Below, piece after piece: positions 1 to 8,360 of a stretch of 64,000 nucleotides of DNA. Made by a program: the position numbers and the translations under genes. Source of the stretch: Clostridia bacterium (lineage in GTDB: Bacteria; Bacillota; Clostridia; Oscillospirales; Acutalibacteraceae); assembly GCA_017414965.1 (NCBI GenBank), contig JAFQJL010000025.1:124001-188000 (forward strand). Reading direction: 5' to 3'. Positions within the stretch are counted from its first letter, which is position 1, and each line of letters opens with the position of its first letter. Below the pieces are notes generated by a model. It was not told where the DNA came from, searched no databases, and worked only from the letters and a program-made list of their open reading frames with translations.

Positions 1-139
1 TGGAAAGCGGAAAATCGATGATGCGGTATTTGCCGCCGTACGGCACAGCCGGTTTGGCGATCTGTCGCGTCAGCGCGTACAGACGGCTTCCCTGTCCGCC
101 TGCCAACAGCATCGCGACACATTCTTGTTTGCGAAACAT
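1..139 (-). CDS. glgC: Glucose-1-phosphate adenylyltransferase, N-terminal fragment (cut by window edge)
   Basis: This is the first 46 or so codons of ADP-glucose pyrophosphorylase, which makes ADP-glucose for glycogen synthesis. The readable protein begins [20 protein letters not shown], and is followed by the [16 protein letters not shown] stretch. That is the nucleotide-binding signature of the family (LAGGxGxRL then KPAVPFGGxYRIIDF). The gene runs off the left end of the window, so the catalytic and allosteric parts are not seen. It starts 12 bases after the glgB stop on the same strand, with a GGAGGAA ribosome site in the gap. The two are almost certainly co-transcribed. Confidence 0.9.
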   Translation of the reverse strand, partial: MFRKQECVAMLLAGGQGSRLYALTRQIAKPAVPYGGKYRIIDFPLS

Positions 140-151
140 AAATCTTCCTCC

Positions 152-2065
152 TTAATTTTGATTGGTCTTGCGACCGCTTTGTTTCTTTTTGGATACCTTA
201 CGCGGCGACGCCGTCCGCTTCAAAAACTGTACCGACAGCGGCGGCAGATCCAACGCCAGCGACTGCTCTAAGCCGTGCATCGGCTGAGGATCGGTTTTCA
301 GCGGCGACACGGCGGCGCTTCCACCGCCAAAGGCGGCATCGTCGGTGTTAAAAAGCACCGTATACGTCCCATCCGCCGGCACGCCGATGCGGTAGTTTTC
401 TCGCCGAACGGGCGTGAAATTGCATACCGCGATCAATTCCGAGCCGTCCGCCGCTTTTCGACGGAACGCAATCACGCTTTGCGTGTAATCGTCGGCCGAG
501 ATCCATTCAAAGCCTTCCCACGAGAGATCTCTCTCCCACAGCGCCGGCTGCTCCAGATAAAACCGGTTAAGAGCCTTGGTGTACCCCTGCAGCGTGCGAT
601 GTGCTTCGTAATCGAGCAGCATCCAATCCAGACCGCTGTGGTAGTCCCACTCCTTAAACTGACCGAATTCCGAGCCCATAAAGGTCAGCTTCTTGCCGGG
701 ATGCGCCATAATATACGCCAAAAACAGTCGCACACCGGCGAATTTCTGCTCATAATCGCCCGGCATCTTGTTGATCAGCGAGCCTTTGCCGTGCACCACC
801 TCGTCGTGCGAGATGGGCAGCACGAAATTTTCGGAAAACGCGTATAAGAACGAGAACGTGAGCGCGTTGTGATTGTCCTTGCGGAACAACGGATCGAGCG
901 ACATATACCGCAGCATATCGTTCATCCAACCCATATTCCACTTGTAGTTGAAGCCCAGACCGCCATCCGAAGCCGGACGCGAGACCATCGGCCAAGCGGT
1001 CGATTCCTCGGCGATCATCAGTGCCTGCGGATGGTTGCGGAAGATCACCGCGTTGAGTTCCCGCAGAAAATCCACCGCTTCCAGATTTTCGTGCCCGCCA
1101 AACTGATTGGGCACCCATTCGCCGTCTTTGCGGTTATAATCGAGGTACAGCATCGAGGCGACCGCATCGACGCGTAACCCGTCGACGTGGTATTTCTCCA
1201 ACCAGAACAGCGCCGAGGAGATCAAGAACTCCCGCACCTCGGGGCGCCCGAAATCGAATACGCAGGTCCCCCATTCCTTGTGCTCGCCCTTACGCGGATC
1301 GGAGTACTCGTAGCACGGCGTGCCGTCAAAGCGGAACAACCCCGCCTCATCCCGCGGGAAGTGCGCCGGCACCCAGTCCACGATCACGCCGATACCGGCC
1401 GCGTGGCATTTGTCCACAAACGACATAAATCCGGCGGGCGTACCGTACCGCGAGGTCGGTGCGTAGTAGCCGCTGACCTGATACCCCCACGATCCGTCGA
1501 ACGGATACTCCGACATCGGCATCAGCTCGATGTGAGTGTAGTTCATTTCCTTGACGTAAGCAACCAGCTCATCGCCCAAGCGCTCATAATCGTAAAAGCC
1601 GCCGTCGTCGGTCTGACGCCATGAACCGGCGTGCACCTCGTAGATATTCATCGGTCGATCGTAAGACGGCGTCGCGTCTCGCTGCGCGATCCACGCGGCG
1701 TCCTGCCAATCGTAGCACCCTTCCAGCGGATAGACCTTGGAAGCCGTGCCCGGTCGCGTTTCAAAATGCGTGCCGTACGGGTCGGCTTTTAACACGACGT
1801 GCCCACTCGGACCGGTCACGGCGTATTTATAGTTGCTGTAAAGGGGAAGTGCCGGTACGGTCACGTCCCAGCAATTGTTGAGACCTCGGCGAAGCGGTGT
1901 TTCACCCACCTGCCAGTTGTTGAAATCACCCACCAGCGAAATTGCCTGCGCCGACGGCGCCCATACGCAAAAGGTCATACTGCCGTCCGCATTGACGTGG
2001 CACCCAAACCGTTCGTACGCGTGCCCCGGTACGGTGCCGAATGCGGAATTCTGCTGCCGGTCCAT
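152..2065 (-). CDS. glgB: 1,4-alpha-glucan branching enzyme (GH13)
   Basis: Cytosolic enzyme that introduces alpha-1,6 branches into glycogen. A CBM48-type N-terminal module (FCVWAPSAQAISLVGDFNNW, about residues 30-50) is followed by a GH13 barrel. The barrel carries the nucleophile region GLRVDAVASMLYLDY (about residue 300), the acid/base IAEESTAWP (about 350) and ISHDEVVHGKGSL (about 415). At about 637 residues it has the usual bacterial length. An upstream in-frame ATG at 2086 exists, but the strong GGGGAGGA ribosome site lies between the two ATGs, so the start at 2065 is preferred. The C-terminal tail is basic (SPRKVSKKKQSGRKTNQN). It heads a glgB-glgC operon. Confidence 0.96.
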   Translation of the reverse strand: MDRQQNSAFGTVPGHAYERFGCHVNADGSMTFCVWAPSAQAISLVGDFNNWQVGETPLRRGLNNCWDVTVPALPLYSNYKYAVTGPSGHVVLKADPYGTHFETRPGTASKVYPLEGCYDWQDAAWIAQRDATPSYDRPMNIYEVHAGSWRQTDDGGFYDYERLGDELVAYVKEMNYTHIELMPMSEYPFDGSWGYQVSGYYAPTSRYGTPAGFMSFVDKCHAAGIGVIVDWVPAHFPRDEAGLFRFDGTPCYEYSDPRKGEHKEWGTCVFDFGRPEVREFLISSALFWLEKYHVDGLRVDAVASMLYLDYNRKDGEWVPNQFGGHENLEAVDFLRELNAVIFRNHPQALMIAEESTAWPMVSRPASDGGLGFNYKWNMGWMNDMLRYMSLDPLFRKDNHNALTFSFLYAFSENFVLPISHDEVVHGKGSLINKMPGDYEQKFAGVRLFLAYIMAHPGKKLTFMGSEFGQFKEWDYHSGLDWMLLDYEAHRTLQGYTKALNRFYLEQPALWERDLSWEGFEWISADDYTQSVIAFRRKAADGSELIAVCNFTPVRRENYRIGVPADGTYTVLFNTDDAAFGGGSAAVSPLKTDPQPMHGLEQSLALDLPPLSVQFLKRTASPRKVSKKKQSGRKTNQN

Positions 2066-2112
2066 TCTGCTTCCTCCCCTTTTCATAGTTACAGATAGTG
2101 CATTATAAGTTT

Positions 2113-2140
2113 ATTATAGCACATTTCCGCTTGATTTCAA
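2113..2140 (-). promoter_or_regulatory. Sigma-A type promoter of glgB-glgC
   Basis: Read on the minus strand there is TTGAAA, a 16-base spacer and a perfect TATAAT, about 50 bases ahead of the glgB start. The -35 box is inside a small inverted repeat (CTTGA-AA-TCAAG, 2130-2141), which could be a regulator site but is short. The rest of 2066-2234 is AT-rich and shows no ORF. Confidence 0.7.
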
Positions 2141-2232
2141 GTGATTTTTCACCATTTTATCTAATGGATGTAGAAATTTTCCGCTATTATTTGTCTTATT
2201 TCTACAAATAACAGCCCAAATTTGCCAATAAG

Positions 2233-2258
2233 AAAACCCGAGACGAACGTCTCGGGTT
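2233..2258 (-). terminator. Rho-independent terminator of the rnf-eet-like operon
   Basis: Perfect 10-base stem (AACCCGAGAC / GTCTCGGGTT) with a 4-base loop. On the minus strand it is followed by TTTTCTT. It lies directly downstream of the last gene of the long minus-strand operon, which ends at 2261. Confidence 0.85.
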
Positions 2259-2260
2259 GC

Positions 2261-2773
2261 TTATATTCCTTGTGTAACACGAGCCGGCAACCGCCGTACG
2301 ATCAGTACCGCCGCCAAACCGATCAATCCGCCGGTGACGATACCGGATACCAGCAGGATCGGCAGATACCACACGATCCGGACCGTCTGCGTAGCAAAGA
2401 CTGCCACCGCCAGCTGACCAAAGTTGTGTGCCAAACCACCGGCCATACTCACGCCGTACAAGCTGATGCGCTTAGCAGGAAGCAGCAACGCCATCACCGC
2501 AAAGCTCAGCAAACCGCCGGCCAGCGCGTACAGCATACTCGACGGACTGCCAAAGGTCAGCCCCACCAGCACGATCCGCGTGACCGCCACCACCAGCGCG
2601 TCCCGACGGCGCAACAGACACATGGTGACCATTACCACCAGATTGCCAAGCCCCAATTTGACGCCCGGAATGCCGATATTAAAAGGAATGAGCATTTCGA
2701 TATACGAAAACACAAACGCGAGCGCCACCAGCAGCCCGTACATCGCCAATCGGCGAACATTCATCTTTCTCAT
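2261..2773 (-). CDS. Gx transporter family / heptaprenyl diphosphate synthase component I-like membrane protein
   Basis: A hydrophobic protein of about 170 residues with five or six predicted membrane segments. It contains GIPGVKLGLGNLVVMVTM and YALAGGLLSFAVMALLLP, typical of Pfam Hpre_diP_synt_I ('Gx transporter family'). The family sits next to ApbE and NusG-II proteins in Gram-positive flavin electron-transfer loci, where EetB is a member as I recall. Its biochemical role is not established, and synthesis or transport of a quinone or flavin precursor is only inference. The start at 2773 is chosen because GAGGTG lies 6 bases upstream and overlaps the stop of the preceding gene. A TTG further upstream (2788) lacks a ribosome site. 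It is the last gene of the operon. Confidence 0.8.
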   Translation of the reverse strand: MRKMNVRRLAMYGLLVALAFVFSYIEMLIPFNIGIPGVKLGLGNLVVMVTMCLLRRRDALVVAVTRIVLVGLTFGSPSSMLYALAGGLLSFAVMALLLPAKRISLYGVSMAGGLAHNFGQLAVAVFATQTVRIVWYLPILLVSGIVTGGLIGLAAVLIVRRLPARVTQGI

Positions 2774-2777
2774 CCCG

Positions 2778-3173
2778 TCACCTCGCAATCAGGTCGGGGG
2801 CGTCTGCGGCTTCGCCGCCGACCACCGTCACGACCAAGCCGTGCGGGGCACAGACGATGCTCTCGCCCACGCGGGAGATCGCCCGATGATGTACACAGAC
2901 CTGCGTGGCGCAGTCCGCTTCGCTGACTGACACGCACCCGTCTGTCACGACGACGCGGTTGACGCCACCGGCCGAAAGCTCAAACAGGCGGTCAGCGTCG
3001 GTTTCCAGCGGCAGCACGGCGATCACCTCGCCGTCGACGGTGATCATCGCCTCCCGCCGTTCCGGCTGCGGCAACACGGCAGACAGCACCATCAGCACAC
3101 CGGCCAGCAACACCGCCACCGCCGGAATCAGCAAGTCTGTTATATGAAACGTCAGTTTATCCGTTGATAACAT
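2778..3173 (-). CDS. NusG domain II-containing membrane-anchored protein
   Basis: 131 residues: one N-terminal membrane segment (LLIPAVAVLLAGVLMVLSAV), then a small extracytoplasmic NusG-II fold. The signature includes ITVDGEVIAVLPL, CATQVCVHHRAI and IVCAPHGLVVTV. The fold is named after NusG, but these proteins are not transcription factors. They accompany FMN-transfer genes, and EetA of extracellular electron-transfer loci is, as I recall, of this type. Three Cys (CATQVC, IVCAP) are conserved in appearance and could bind a metal or cluster, which is inference. The start overlaps the end of the FMN-binding gene by 17 bases, so translation is probably coupled. Confidence 0.85.
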   Translation of the reverse strand: MLSTDKLTFHITDLLIPAVAVLLAGVLMVLSAVLPQPERREAMITVDGEVIAVLPLETDADRLFELSAGGVNRVVVTDGCVSVSEADCATQVCVHHRAISRVGESIVCAPHGLVVTVVGGEAADAPDLIAR

Positions 3174-3693
3174 GGTTTACAAACTCCGTCGCCGTCTGAA
3201 TCAGCGCCACCACCGCTTGCGAGGAACCGGTCGCGCCGCTGGCCATATCCACCTGCGATTCGTTGATCGGCAACACGCGACCTTCAAACTGCTCGGTGAA
3301 ATACGGCAGCTGCACGCGGATGTTATAATATCGGCCGCCTTCGCTGCCACTCACGTTCCGAATGCCGCCCAACGACTTGCCGTCCGGTGCGATCACCACC
3401 GTACAGGTCGTCGCGGCCGGTTGCTCGACCGATACCGTCACCAACCAACCGGCCAGTTCGCCGTCGGCATCCAAGCCCTTTTCCACCTTCTGCACACCGT
3501 TTTCCAGCGGATAATCCGCCGGCTCGGTGGCAACAATGCCGTACGGCCACGCGGTCGCGGCGGTCGCGCGCGAAGCGGACACCGCCCGATACAGCGCATC
3601 ACAGCCAAACATACACGCAAACGTCAGCGCGAGCATCAGCGCAATCAGCGCCGCCCATACCATCGGATTTTGTTTTGAATGAGCCTGTTTCAT
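3157..3693 (-). CDS. FMN-binding domain protein (RnfG-like), membrane anchored
   Basis: 178 residues with one N-terminal membrane helix (VWAALIALMLALTFACMFGC) and an extracytoplasmic FMN_bind domain. The motif VDMASGATGSS near residue 150 is the attachment site at which ApbE esterifies FMN to the Thr. Together with RnfG and RnfD this would give a third covalent flavin carrier in the operon. It is shorter than a full multidomain Eet flavoprotein and contains a single domain. Its start codon overlaps the apbE stop as ATGA, which indicates translational coupling to the enzyme that flavinylates it. Confidence 0.88.
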   Translation of the reverse strand: MKQAHSKQNPMVWAALIALMLALTFACMFGCDALYRAVSASRATAATAWPYGIVATEPADYPLENGVQKVEKGLDADGELAGWLVTVSVEQPAATTCTVVIAPDGKSLGGIRNVSGSEGGRYYNIRVQLPYFTEQFEGRVLPINESQVDMASGATGSSQAVVALIQTATEFVNHVING

Positions 3694-4733
3694 CGCGTTT
3701 CCCCGTTTCCGACCAAGCGGCTTTCAAAGCCGTCGGTCATCGTTATTTGATGGTCCATCGTCACCCACAGCGCTTCCACACCGTCGAGCGAATCGACCAG
3801 TTTCTTTCCGTCCTCGACCGGCATCAAAAACAGCGCCGTCGACAGCGCATCCGCCAGCCCCGAATCGTCGCACAGCACCGACGTTTCGTGTACGTACGCC
3901 GCCGGCGCCAACGTGACCGGATCGATAATATGATGATACGGCACGCCGCCGACGGTGTAATACCGTTGGTAATCGCCGCTGGTGACCAGCGACTCTCCCT
4001 CCAGTTGCACCGTCGCGACGGTCGGTTGCTCCGCCGTCTGATCGGGATTTTCCACCGCGATCTGCCACGGCGAGCCGTCGCCGCGAACGCCGATCGTGCG
4101 GACGTTGCCGCCCGCCGACACCGCCGCCGACTCCCACAGCGTTTCTGCCTGTCGGCAGATCTGTTCGGTCGCGTAACCCTTGGCGATCGCCCCGACGTCC
4201 AAGCTCATGGCGGCGTCCTTCAGGTATACCGTGCCGGCCTCACGATCGAGGATCATATCCTCGATATCCGTGTGCTTGGCCGCCTCTTTCAGCGCCGCCG
4301 AATCCGGCAACACCGCCGTTGCCGGCGACGCCAATCCGGCGGTACGCGCATCGTGCCATAGCTTCAGCACCGCACCGGCCGCAATATTGACTTTTCCGCC
4401 CGACAAGGTGTAAACCTCCTTGCCGAACGCCAATAGATCCAGTATCCGTGCATCCACCTTGACCGGCGCGATTCCCGCCTGCCGATTCACCGTGCACAGA
4501 TTGTTGAGACCCTCGTATTCGTTATAAATGTCGTACAGACGATCGTACTCCTGCCACGCCGCTTCCAGCGAATCCGCCTTTTGAGCGAAGCTCTGCTCAT
4601 CGACGTCGTAGGCGATCAACTGCACAACCGTATCAAAGGTATCCACCGTCGTACGACTGTACCGCGTCGGCCCTTTTTGGCAGCCGACCAGCAACAGCAG
4701 CAACGGCAGTACCGCACAAAGCAGCCGCTTCAT
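3690..4733 (-). CDS. apbE: FAD:protein FMN transferase (ApbE family lipoprotein)
   Basis: 347 residues. A lipoprotein signal peptide (LLLLLVGC, acylated Cys 18) places it outside the membrane. ApbE uses FAD to attach FMN covalently to Ser/Thr in SGAT motifs. Family marks are VDTFDTVVQLIAY, the SLDVGAIAKGYATEQI segment, VSAGGNVRTIG, HHIIDPVT and the C-terminal DALSTALFLM. Its substrates are probably RnfG, RnfD and the FMN-binding protein of the same operon. It overlaps both neighbours by 4 bases (ATGA). Confidence 0.93.
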   Translation of the reverse strand: MKRLLCAVLPLLLLLVGCQKGPTRYSRTTVDTFDTVVQLIAYDVDEQSFAQKADSLEAAWQEYDRLYDIYNEYEGLNNLCTVNRQAGIAPVKVDARILDLLAFGKEVYTLSGGKVNIAAGAVLKLWHDARTAGLASPATAVLPDSAALKEAAKHTDIEDMILDREAGTVYLKDAAMSLDVGAIAKGYATEQICRQAETLWESAAVSAGGNVRTIGVRGDGSPWQIAVENPDQTAEQPTVATVQLEGESLVTSGDYQRYYTVGGVPYHHIIDPVTLAPAAYVHETSVLCDDSGLADALSTALFLMPVEDGKKLVDSLDGVEALWVTMDHQITMTDGFESRLVGNGETR

Positions 4734-5650
4734 TCTGCAACCGTCGCGGCAAGTTGACCGACGATACCGCCAACGTAGACGGTCGCCTTGGATGCCAGAT
4801 CGATATCCGGCACCACCTTGCCGTTTTCACCAACCAACGCCAACACCTCGTTCGGCGTCTTGCCGACCGCCGCCGCCTGCAGCGCGTCCATCTGCTCAAA
4901 CCACTCGTACTTCGCGCCGGCGTAAGCGACCATACCGTAATCAAAGCCCAGCTCGCGCTTGGTTTTGAAGGTCGCCGAGCTCTCCGCCGCGTATGCACCC
5001 TTTTCCAGCGGAACCGGCACCTGCACCGCATCGATCGCACAGGCTGTAAACCGACCGTCAGCCGAGGTGCTGGCCGTAGCCAAGAACTCGAATTCATCCG
5101 CCTTCTCCGAGGCCGAAACCGAGCCGGACAAGGTCATCGCCAACGCGTCTGCCGCGGCCGCTTCCACCGCCACCGCGCTCTGGCATGCCTTGGCCAACGC
5201 ATACTGGAACGGCATCACCGAGATGGTGCAACCGGCGCTCAGATCCGCCTCGCCCGCTTTCAGGTTCATCGCTTCCTCCAGCGTTTTGCCTTCCACGGCC
5301 TTGCAGAAAATATCCACCTGCTCGTACCACTCTTTTTCAGCCGGCCCGTACGCCACCATGCCGTAGTTTTCTTTTAACTCGTACTTGGTTTTCAGCGAAA
5401 CGTCCGCCGCGCCGGGCATCGAATCTGCCTTAATTGAGTCGATCCGGCAGGATACAATGCGATCGGCGGCATCCAACACCACCGCCGCCCACGTTGTTTC
5501 CACCGTCGCCTTACCGTCGGCAGAGACCGTGTACACCGCATCCGCACCCAGACCGAGTTTCATGCGCGCATCCGCCGTCGGAGAGACCGCACAACCGGTC
5601 AAACCCACCAGCAGAATCAAAGCCACCATCAAACCTATCACACGTTTCAT
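4730..5650 (-). CDS. Tandem-domain lipoprotein of the Rnf/ApbE operon (FMN_bind-like fold without SGAT motif)
   Basis: 306 residues with a clear lipobox (LVGLTGC, Cys 20), so it is an extracytoplasmic lipoprotein. It contains two homologous halves. KTKYELKENYGMVAYG with KEWYEQVDIFCKAVEGKT in the first matches KTKRELGFDYGMVAYA with YEWFEQMDALQAAAVGKT in the second. The preceding segments (TVETTWAAVVLDAADRIV; FLATASTSADGRF) resemble the beta part of FMN_bind domains, but neither half has the SGAT flavinylation motif. The position between rnfB and apbE suggests a role in extracytoplasmic electron transfer or Rnf assembly. The function is not known. Confidence 0.7.
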   Translation of the reverse strand: MKRVIGLMVALILLVGLTGCAVSPTADARMKLGLGADAVYTVSADGKATVETTWAAVVLDAADRIVSCRIDSIKADSMPGAADVSLKTKYELKENYGMVAYGPAEKEWYEQVDIFCKAVEGKTLEEAMNLKAGEADLSAGCTISVMPFQYALAKACQSAVAVEAAAADALAMTLSGSVSASEKADEFEFLATASTSADGRFTACAIDAVQVPVPLEKGAYAAESSATFKTKRELGFDYGMVAYAGAKYEWFEQMDALQAAAVGKTPNEVLALVGENGKVVPDIDLASKATVYVGGIVGQLAATVAE

Positions 5651-5675
5651 AAGAAATCTCCTTCTTCAGGGGATA

Positions 5676-6470
5676 TTATCGGAAATAGATCACCTTACGC
5701 GGACATTTGGAAACACACACGCCGCATCGCACACAGGTCTCCTGGTCGATCACCGGCAGATTGCCCACCATTTGAATCGCATTGACCGGACAATTGCGCG
5801 CGCACAAGCCGCACGCAATACAGCCCATCGAGCAGACCTCCATAACGGATTTGCCCTTATAGTGAGACGAACACACGATCTCGGCGATCGCGTCGTACGG
5901 CTCCAGCGTGATGAGATGCTGCGGACAAGCGGCGACGCATTTGCCGCACGCCTTACAGGCTTCTTTATCCACCTTCGCCAGCCCGTTATGCACGTGAACG
6001 GCATCGAACGGACAAGCCTTTTCGCAGCTTCCCAGTCCGTAGCAACCGAACTGACAGCTGCGTCCGGCGCCGCCCATGATCGCGGCCGCGTGACAATCCT
6101 CCGCACCGCTGTACTGCGCCTTGACCGGCGCGACGTCACAGTCGCCCGAGCAATGCACAAACGCCGTCTTGCGAACGGTTTCGCCTGCCTCCACACCCAT
6201 GATCTCCGCGATCTTTGCGGCGCAATCCGCGCCGCCGACCGGACAGATGTCTACCGGCACGGTGCCCTCAACGATCGCCTTAGCGCACGCGTCGCAACCG
6301 GCGAGACCGCAGCCACCGCAGTTATTACCCGGCAGGACCTCGCGCACGGCATCGACACGCTCGTCGCTTTCCACTGCCAATACCTTGCCCAAAAAACTCA
6401 ACAAAATACCAACCAACAACCCGATCGCACCAACGGCGACGGTCGCAATCCATACTGCTTGAAAATCCAT
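5676..6470 (-). CDS. rnfB: Rnf complex subunit RnfB (iron-sulfur)
   Basis: 264 residues. An N-terminal membrane anchor (WIATVAVGAIGLLVGILLSF) is followed by the NNCGGCGLAGCDACAKAI [4Fe-4S] motif. Several ferredoxin-type clusters follow: CKACGKCVAACPQHL, CSMGCIACGLCARNCP and CVRCGVCVSKCP. RnfB is the cytosolic entry subunit that takes electrons from reduced ferredoxin. The number of clusters is typical of clostridial RnfB, which is longer than the proteobacterial form. Last of the rnf genes, 14 bases after rnfA. Confidence 0.96.
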   Translation of the reverse strand: MDFQAVWIATVAVGAIGLLVGILLSFLGKVLAVESDERVDAVREVLPGNNCGGCGLAGCDACAKAIVEGTVPVDICPVGGADCAAKIAEIMGVEAGETVRKTAFVHCSGDCDVAPVKAQYSGAEDCHAAAIMGGAGRSCQFGCYGLGSCEKACPFDAVHVHNGLAKVDKEACKACGKCVAACPQHLITLEPYDAIAEIVCSSHYKGKSVMEVCSMGCIACGLCARNCPVNAIQMVGNLPVIDQETCVRCGVCVSKCPRKVIYFR

Positions 6471-6484
6471 CTTCCATTCCCTCC

Positions 6485-7066
6485 TTACAGAACCTTAAAG
6501 CCATAGAAGGCAATGGACATCAAACACGCCGTCAACAACGCCTGCGGCATTCCCTGAAACGCCTTGGGCACGTCGTTGTGCGCCGTCTTTTCCCGAATAC
6601 CGGACATCAACACAATGGCGATAAAGAAACCAAGCGCCGTGCCAAAACCGGTGAGCACGCTGGTCCCAAGATCGTTGCCGTTTTGTACGTTGGTCAACGC
6701 CACGCCCAACACCGCGCAGTTGGTGGTGATCAGCGGCAGAAACACGCCCAACGACTCGTACAGCGGCTGGGAGAACTTTTTGATGACCATTTCGGTCATC
6801 TGCACCAGCGCCGCAATCACCAAAATAAACACGATGGTGTTGAGGTAGGTCAGCCCCAACGGCACCAGCAGCAAATCGTACAGCAGGCTGCACAGCGCCG
6901 ACGACACGGTGATGACCAAAATAACCGCCACACCCATACCGCTGGCCGTCTTGATCTGCTTGGAAACACCAAGGAACGGGCACAGACCTAAAAACTGGCT
7001 GAGAACGACGTTGTTGACCAACGCCGACGTGACAACCACCAAAAATAACGTCATAAACGTATCCAT
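6485..7066 (-). CDS. rnfA: Rnf complex subunit RnfA (integral membrane)
   Basis: 193 residues with six predicted transmembrane helices, starting MDTFMTLFLVVVTSALVNN. Cys in GLCPFLGVS and in TTNCAVLGVAL are the residues that, with their counterparts in RnfE, hold an intramembrane [2Fe-2S] cluster in Rnf/Nqr complexes. It forms the membrane core through which electron flow drives Na+ or H+ export. The sequence alone does not tell which ion. Lies between rnfE and rnfB. Confidence 0.96.
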   Translation of the reverse strand: MDTFMTLFLVVVTSALVNNVVLSQFLGLCPFLGVSKQIKTASGMGVAVILVITVSSALCSLLYDLLLVPLGLTYLNTIVFILVIAALVQMTEMVIKKFSQPLYESLGVFLPLITTNCAVLGVALTNVQNGNDLGTSVLTGFGTALGFFIAIVLMSGIREKTAHNDVPKAFQGMPQALLTACLMSIAFYGFKVL

Positions 7067-7079
7067 CTGTCACCCCTCC

Positions 7080-7763
7080 TTACTGCGGTTTGCAGTCCGG
7101 CGAAGCACTCGGACAATCGGCACAATGACCGTTGCACGAAACCTCCCGCTTGACCGGCAGATTTTTCTTGGTACGAATCTTGTTAAACGCGGCGATCAAA
7201 AACGCCAGCGTCAAGAACGCGCCCGGTGCCATCACAAACAACGCCACCGGCTGAATCCAGTCGGGCATCGCCTCGGCAAACGAGATACCGAACACCGAAA
7301 ACGCGCCGATAAACTCGCGCACCAGACCGATCACGGTCAGCGCCGCGGTAAAGCCGAGGCCCATTCCCAGACCGTCAAAGAACGACAGTCCCACCGTGTT
7401 GCGGTTGGCAAACGCTTCCGCGCGACCGAGGATGATGCAGTTGACCACGATCAGCGGAATATAGATGCCCAGCGTCTCGTACACCGACGGCACGTACGCT
7501 TGCAACAGCAGCTGCACCATCGACACCAGCGACGCCACGATCACGATATAGCACGGAATACGCACGCCGTCCGGAATGATCTTACGCAACAGCGAAATGA
7601 CCACGTTGGACACCAGCAACACCGCCGTGGTGGACAGACCCATCGAAAAGCCGTTGACGGCATTCGAGGTGACCGCCAGCGTGGGACACATACCCAACAG
7701 CAACACAAAGGTCGGGTTGTTTTTAATCAAGCCGTCAAAGAACGGCTGCCAATATTTTTTCAT
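7080..7763 (-). CDS. rnfE: Rnf complex subunit RnfE (integral membrane) with Cys-rich tail
   Basis: 227 residues, paralogous to RnfA: six membrane helices, GMCPTLAVTSNAVNG and VNCIILGRAEAFA carrying the two cluster Cys. After the last helix there is a charged stretch and an unusual C-terminal tail with Cys 210, 214, 217 and 224 (C-x3-C-x2-C-x6-C), which could bind a metal or Fe-S cluster on the cytosolic side. I cannot tell how common this tail is in relatives. Start at 7763 has a GGAGG ribosome site 7 bases ahead. Confidence 0.95.
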   Translation of the reverse strand: MKKYWQPFFDGLIKNNPTFVLLLGMCPTLAVTSNAVNGFSMGLSTTAVLLVSNVVISLLRKIIPDGVRIPCYIVIVASLVSMVQLLLQAYVPSVYETLGIYIPLIVVNCIILGRAEAFANRNTVGLSFFDGLGMGLGFTAALTVIGLVREFIGAFSVFGISFAEAMPDWIQPVALFVMAPGAFLTLAFLIAAFNKIRTKKNLPVKREVSCNGHCADCPSASPDCKPQ

Positions 7764-7778
7764 TGTAACCGTCCTCCT

Positions 7779-8360
7779 TTAACCGCGATCGGCGTAGTCG
7801 ACAGCAAATTTCATCGCCGCCTGCAACGCATCGTTAATAGCCGTGGTGGTGTAGGTCGCTCCCGAGATGATCACCGCGTCGGTCTTGGCCGCATCGGTGT
7901 ACTGTCCCCAGTAGGACTCCTCCGAGCAGACGTTACCAAAGCCGGCCGTTTCACTCTGCTCCAGCACCCGCATACCGTTGATGACAGCGCCATCGTCTGT
8001 CAGATCCACACGAAGTGCCATCGTGATCGCGCCGCCGTAGCCCTTCGGCGATACCGCCGTGACAGCGTAGCCAAGCACGGTCTCGCCCTCCCGAGCCACC
8101 ATCGCATCGGTGACGTACGCGCCGTTAAACGAGGCTTCCAGCATTGCTTTACTCTCCTCGATCGCGATGGCAGCGTCCTCCGCCATCGCCAACTCGGCAC
8201 TGTCGTCGTACATTTCCAGATACGCCGCCGCCTGCTTTTCGGCAGCCGCCTTGGCGATCGGATCCTTGGTGACCTGATACACCAGCGACAGCAAAAATAC
8301 CGACACCAGCGCGATCACCGTCAACACCACAATGTTTTTGACAATCACTCGATTATTCAT
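7779..8360 (-). CDS. rnfG: Rnf complex subunit RnfG (covalent FMN)
   Basis: 193 residues with a single N-terminal membrane helix (VIVKNIVVLTVIALVSVFLL) and an extracytoplasmic FMN_bind domain ending in ISGATYTTTAINDALQ. The Thr in SGATYT is the expected ester site for FMN placed by ApbE, whose gene is in the same operon. RnfG passes electrons between the membrane [2Fe-2S] cluster and RnfD. It overlaps rnfD by 4 bases (ATGA). Confidence 0.95.
   Translation of the reverse strand: MNNRVIVKNIVVLTVIALVSVFLLSLVYQVTKDPIAKAAAEKQAAAYLEMYDDSAELAMAEDAAIAIEESKAMLEASFNGAYVTDAMVAREGETVLGYAVTAVSPKGYGGAITMALRVDLTDDGAVINGMRVLEQSETAGFGNVCSEESYWGQYTDAAKTDAVIISGATYTTTAINDALQAAMKFAVDYADRG

Noticed and set aside
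2066..2086. Longer GlgB start at 2086
   Set aside because: The ribosome site lies downstream of that ATG, so it would not be used.
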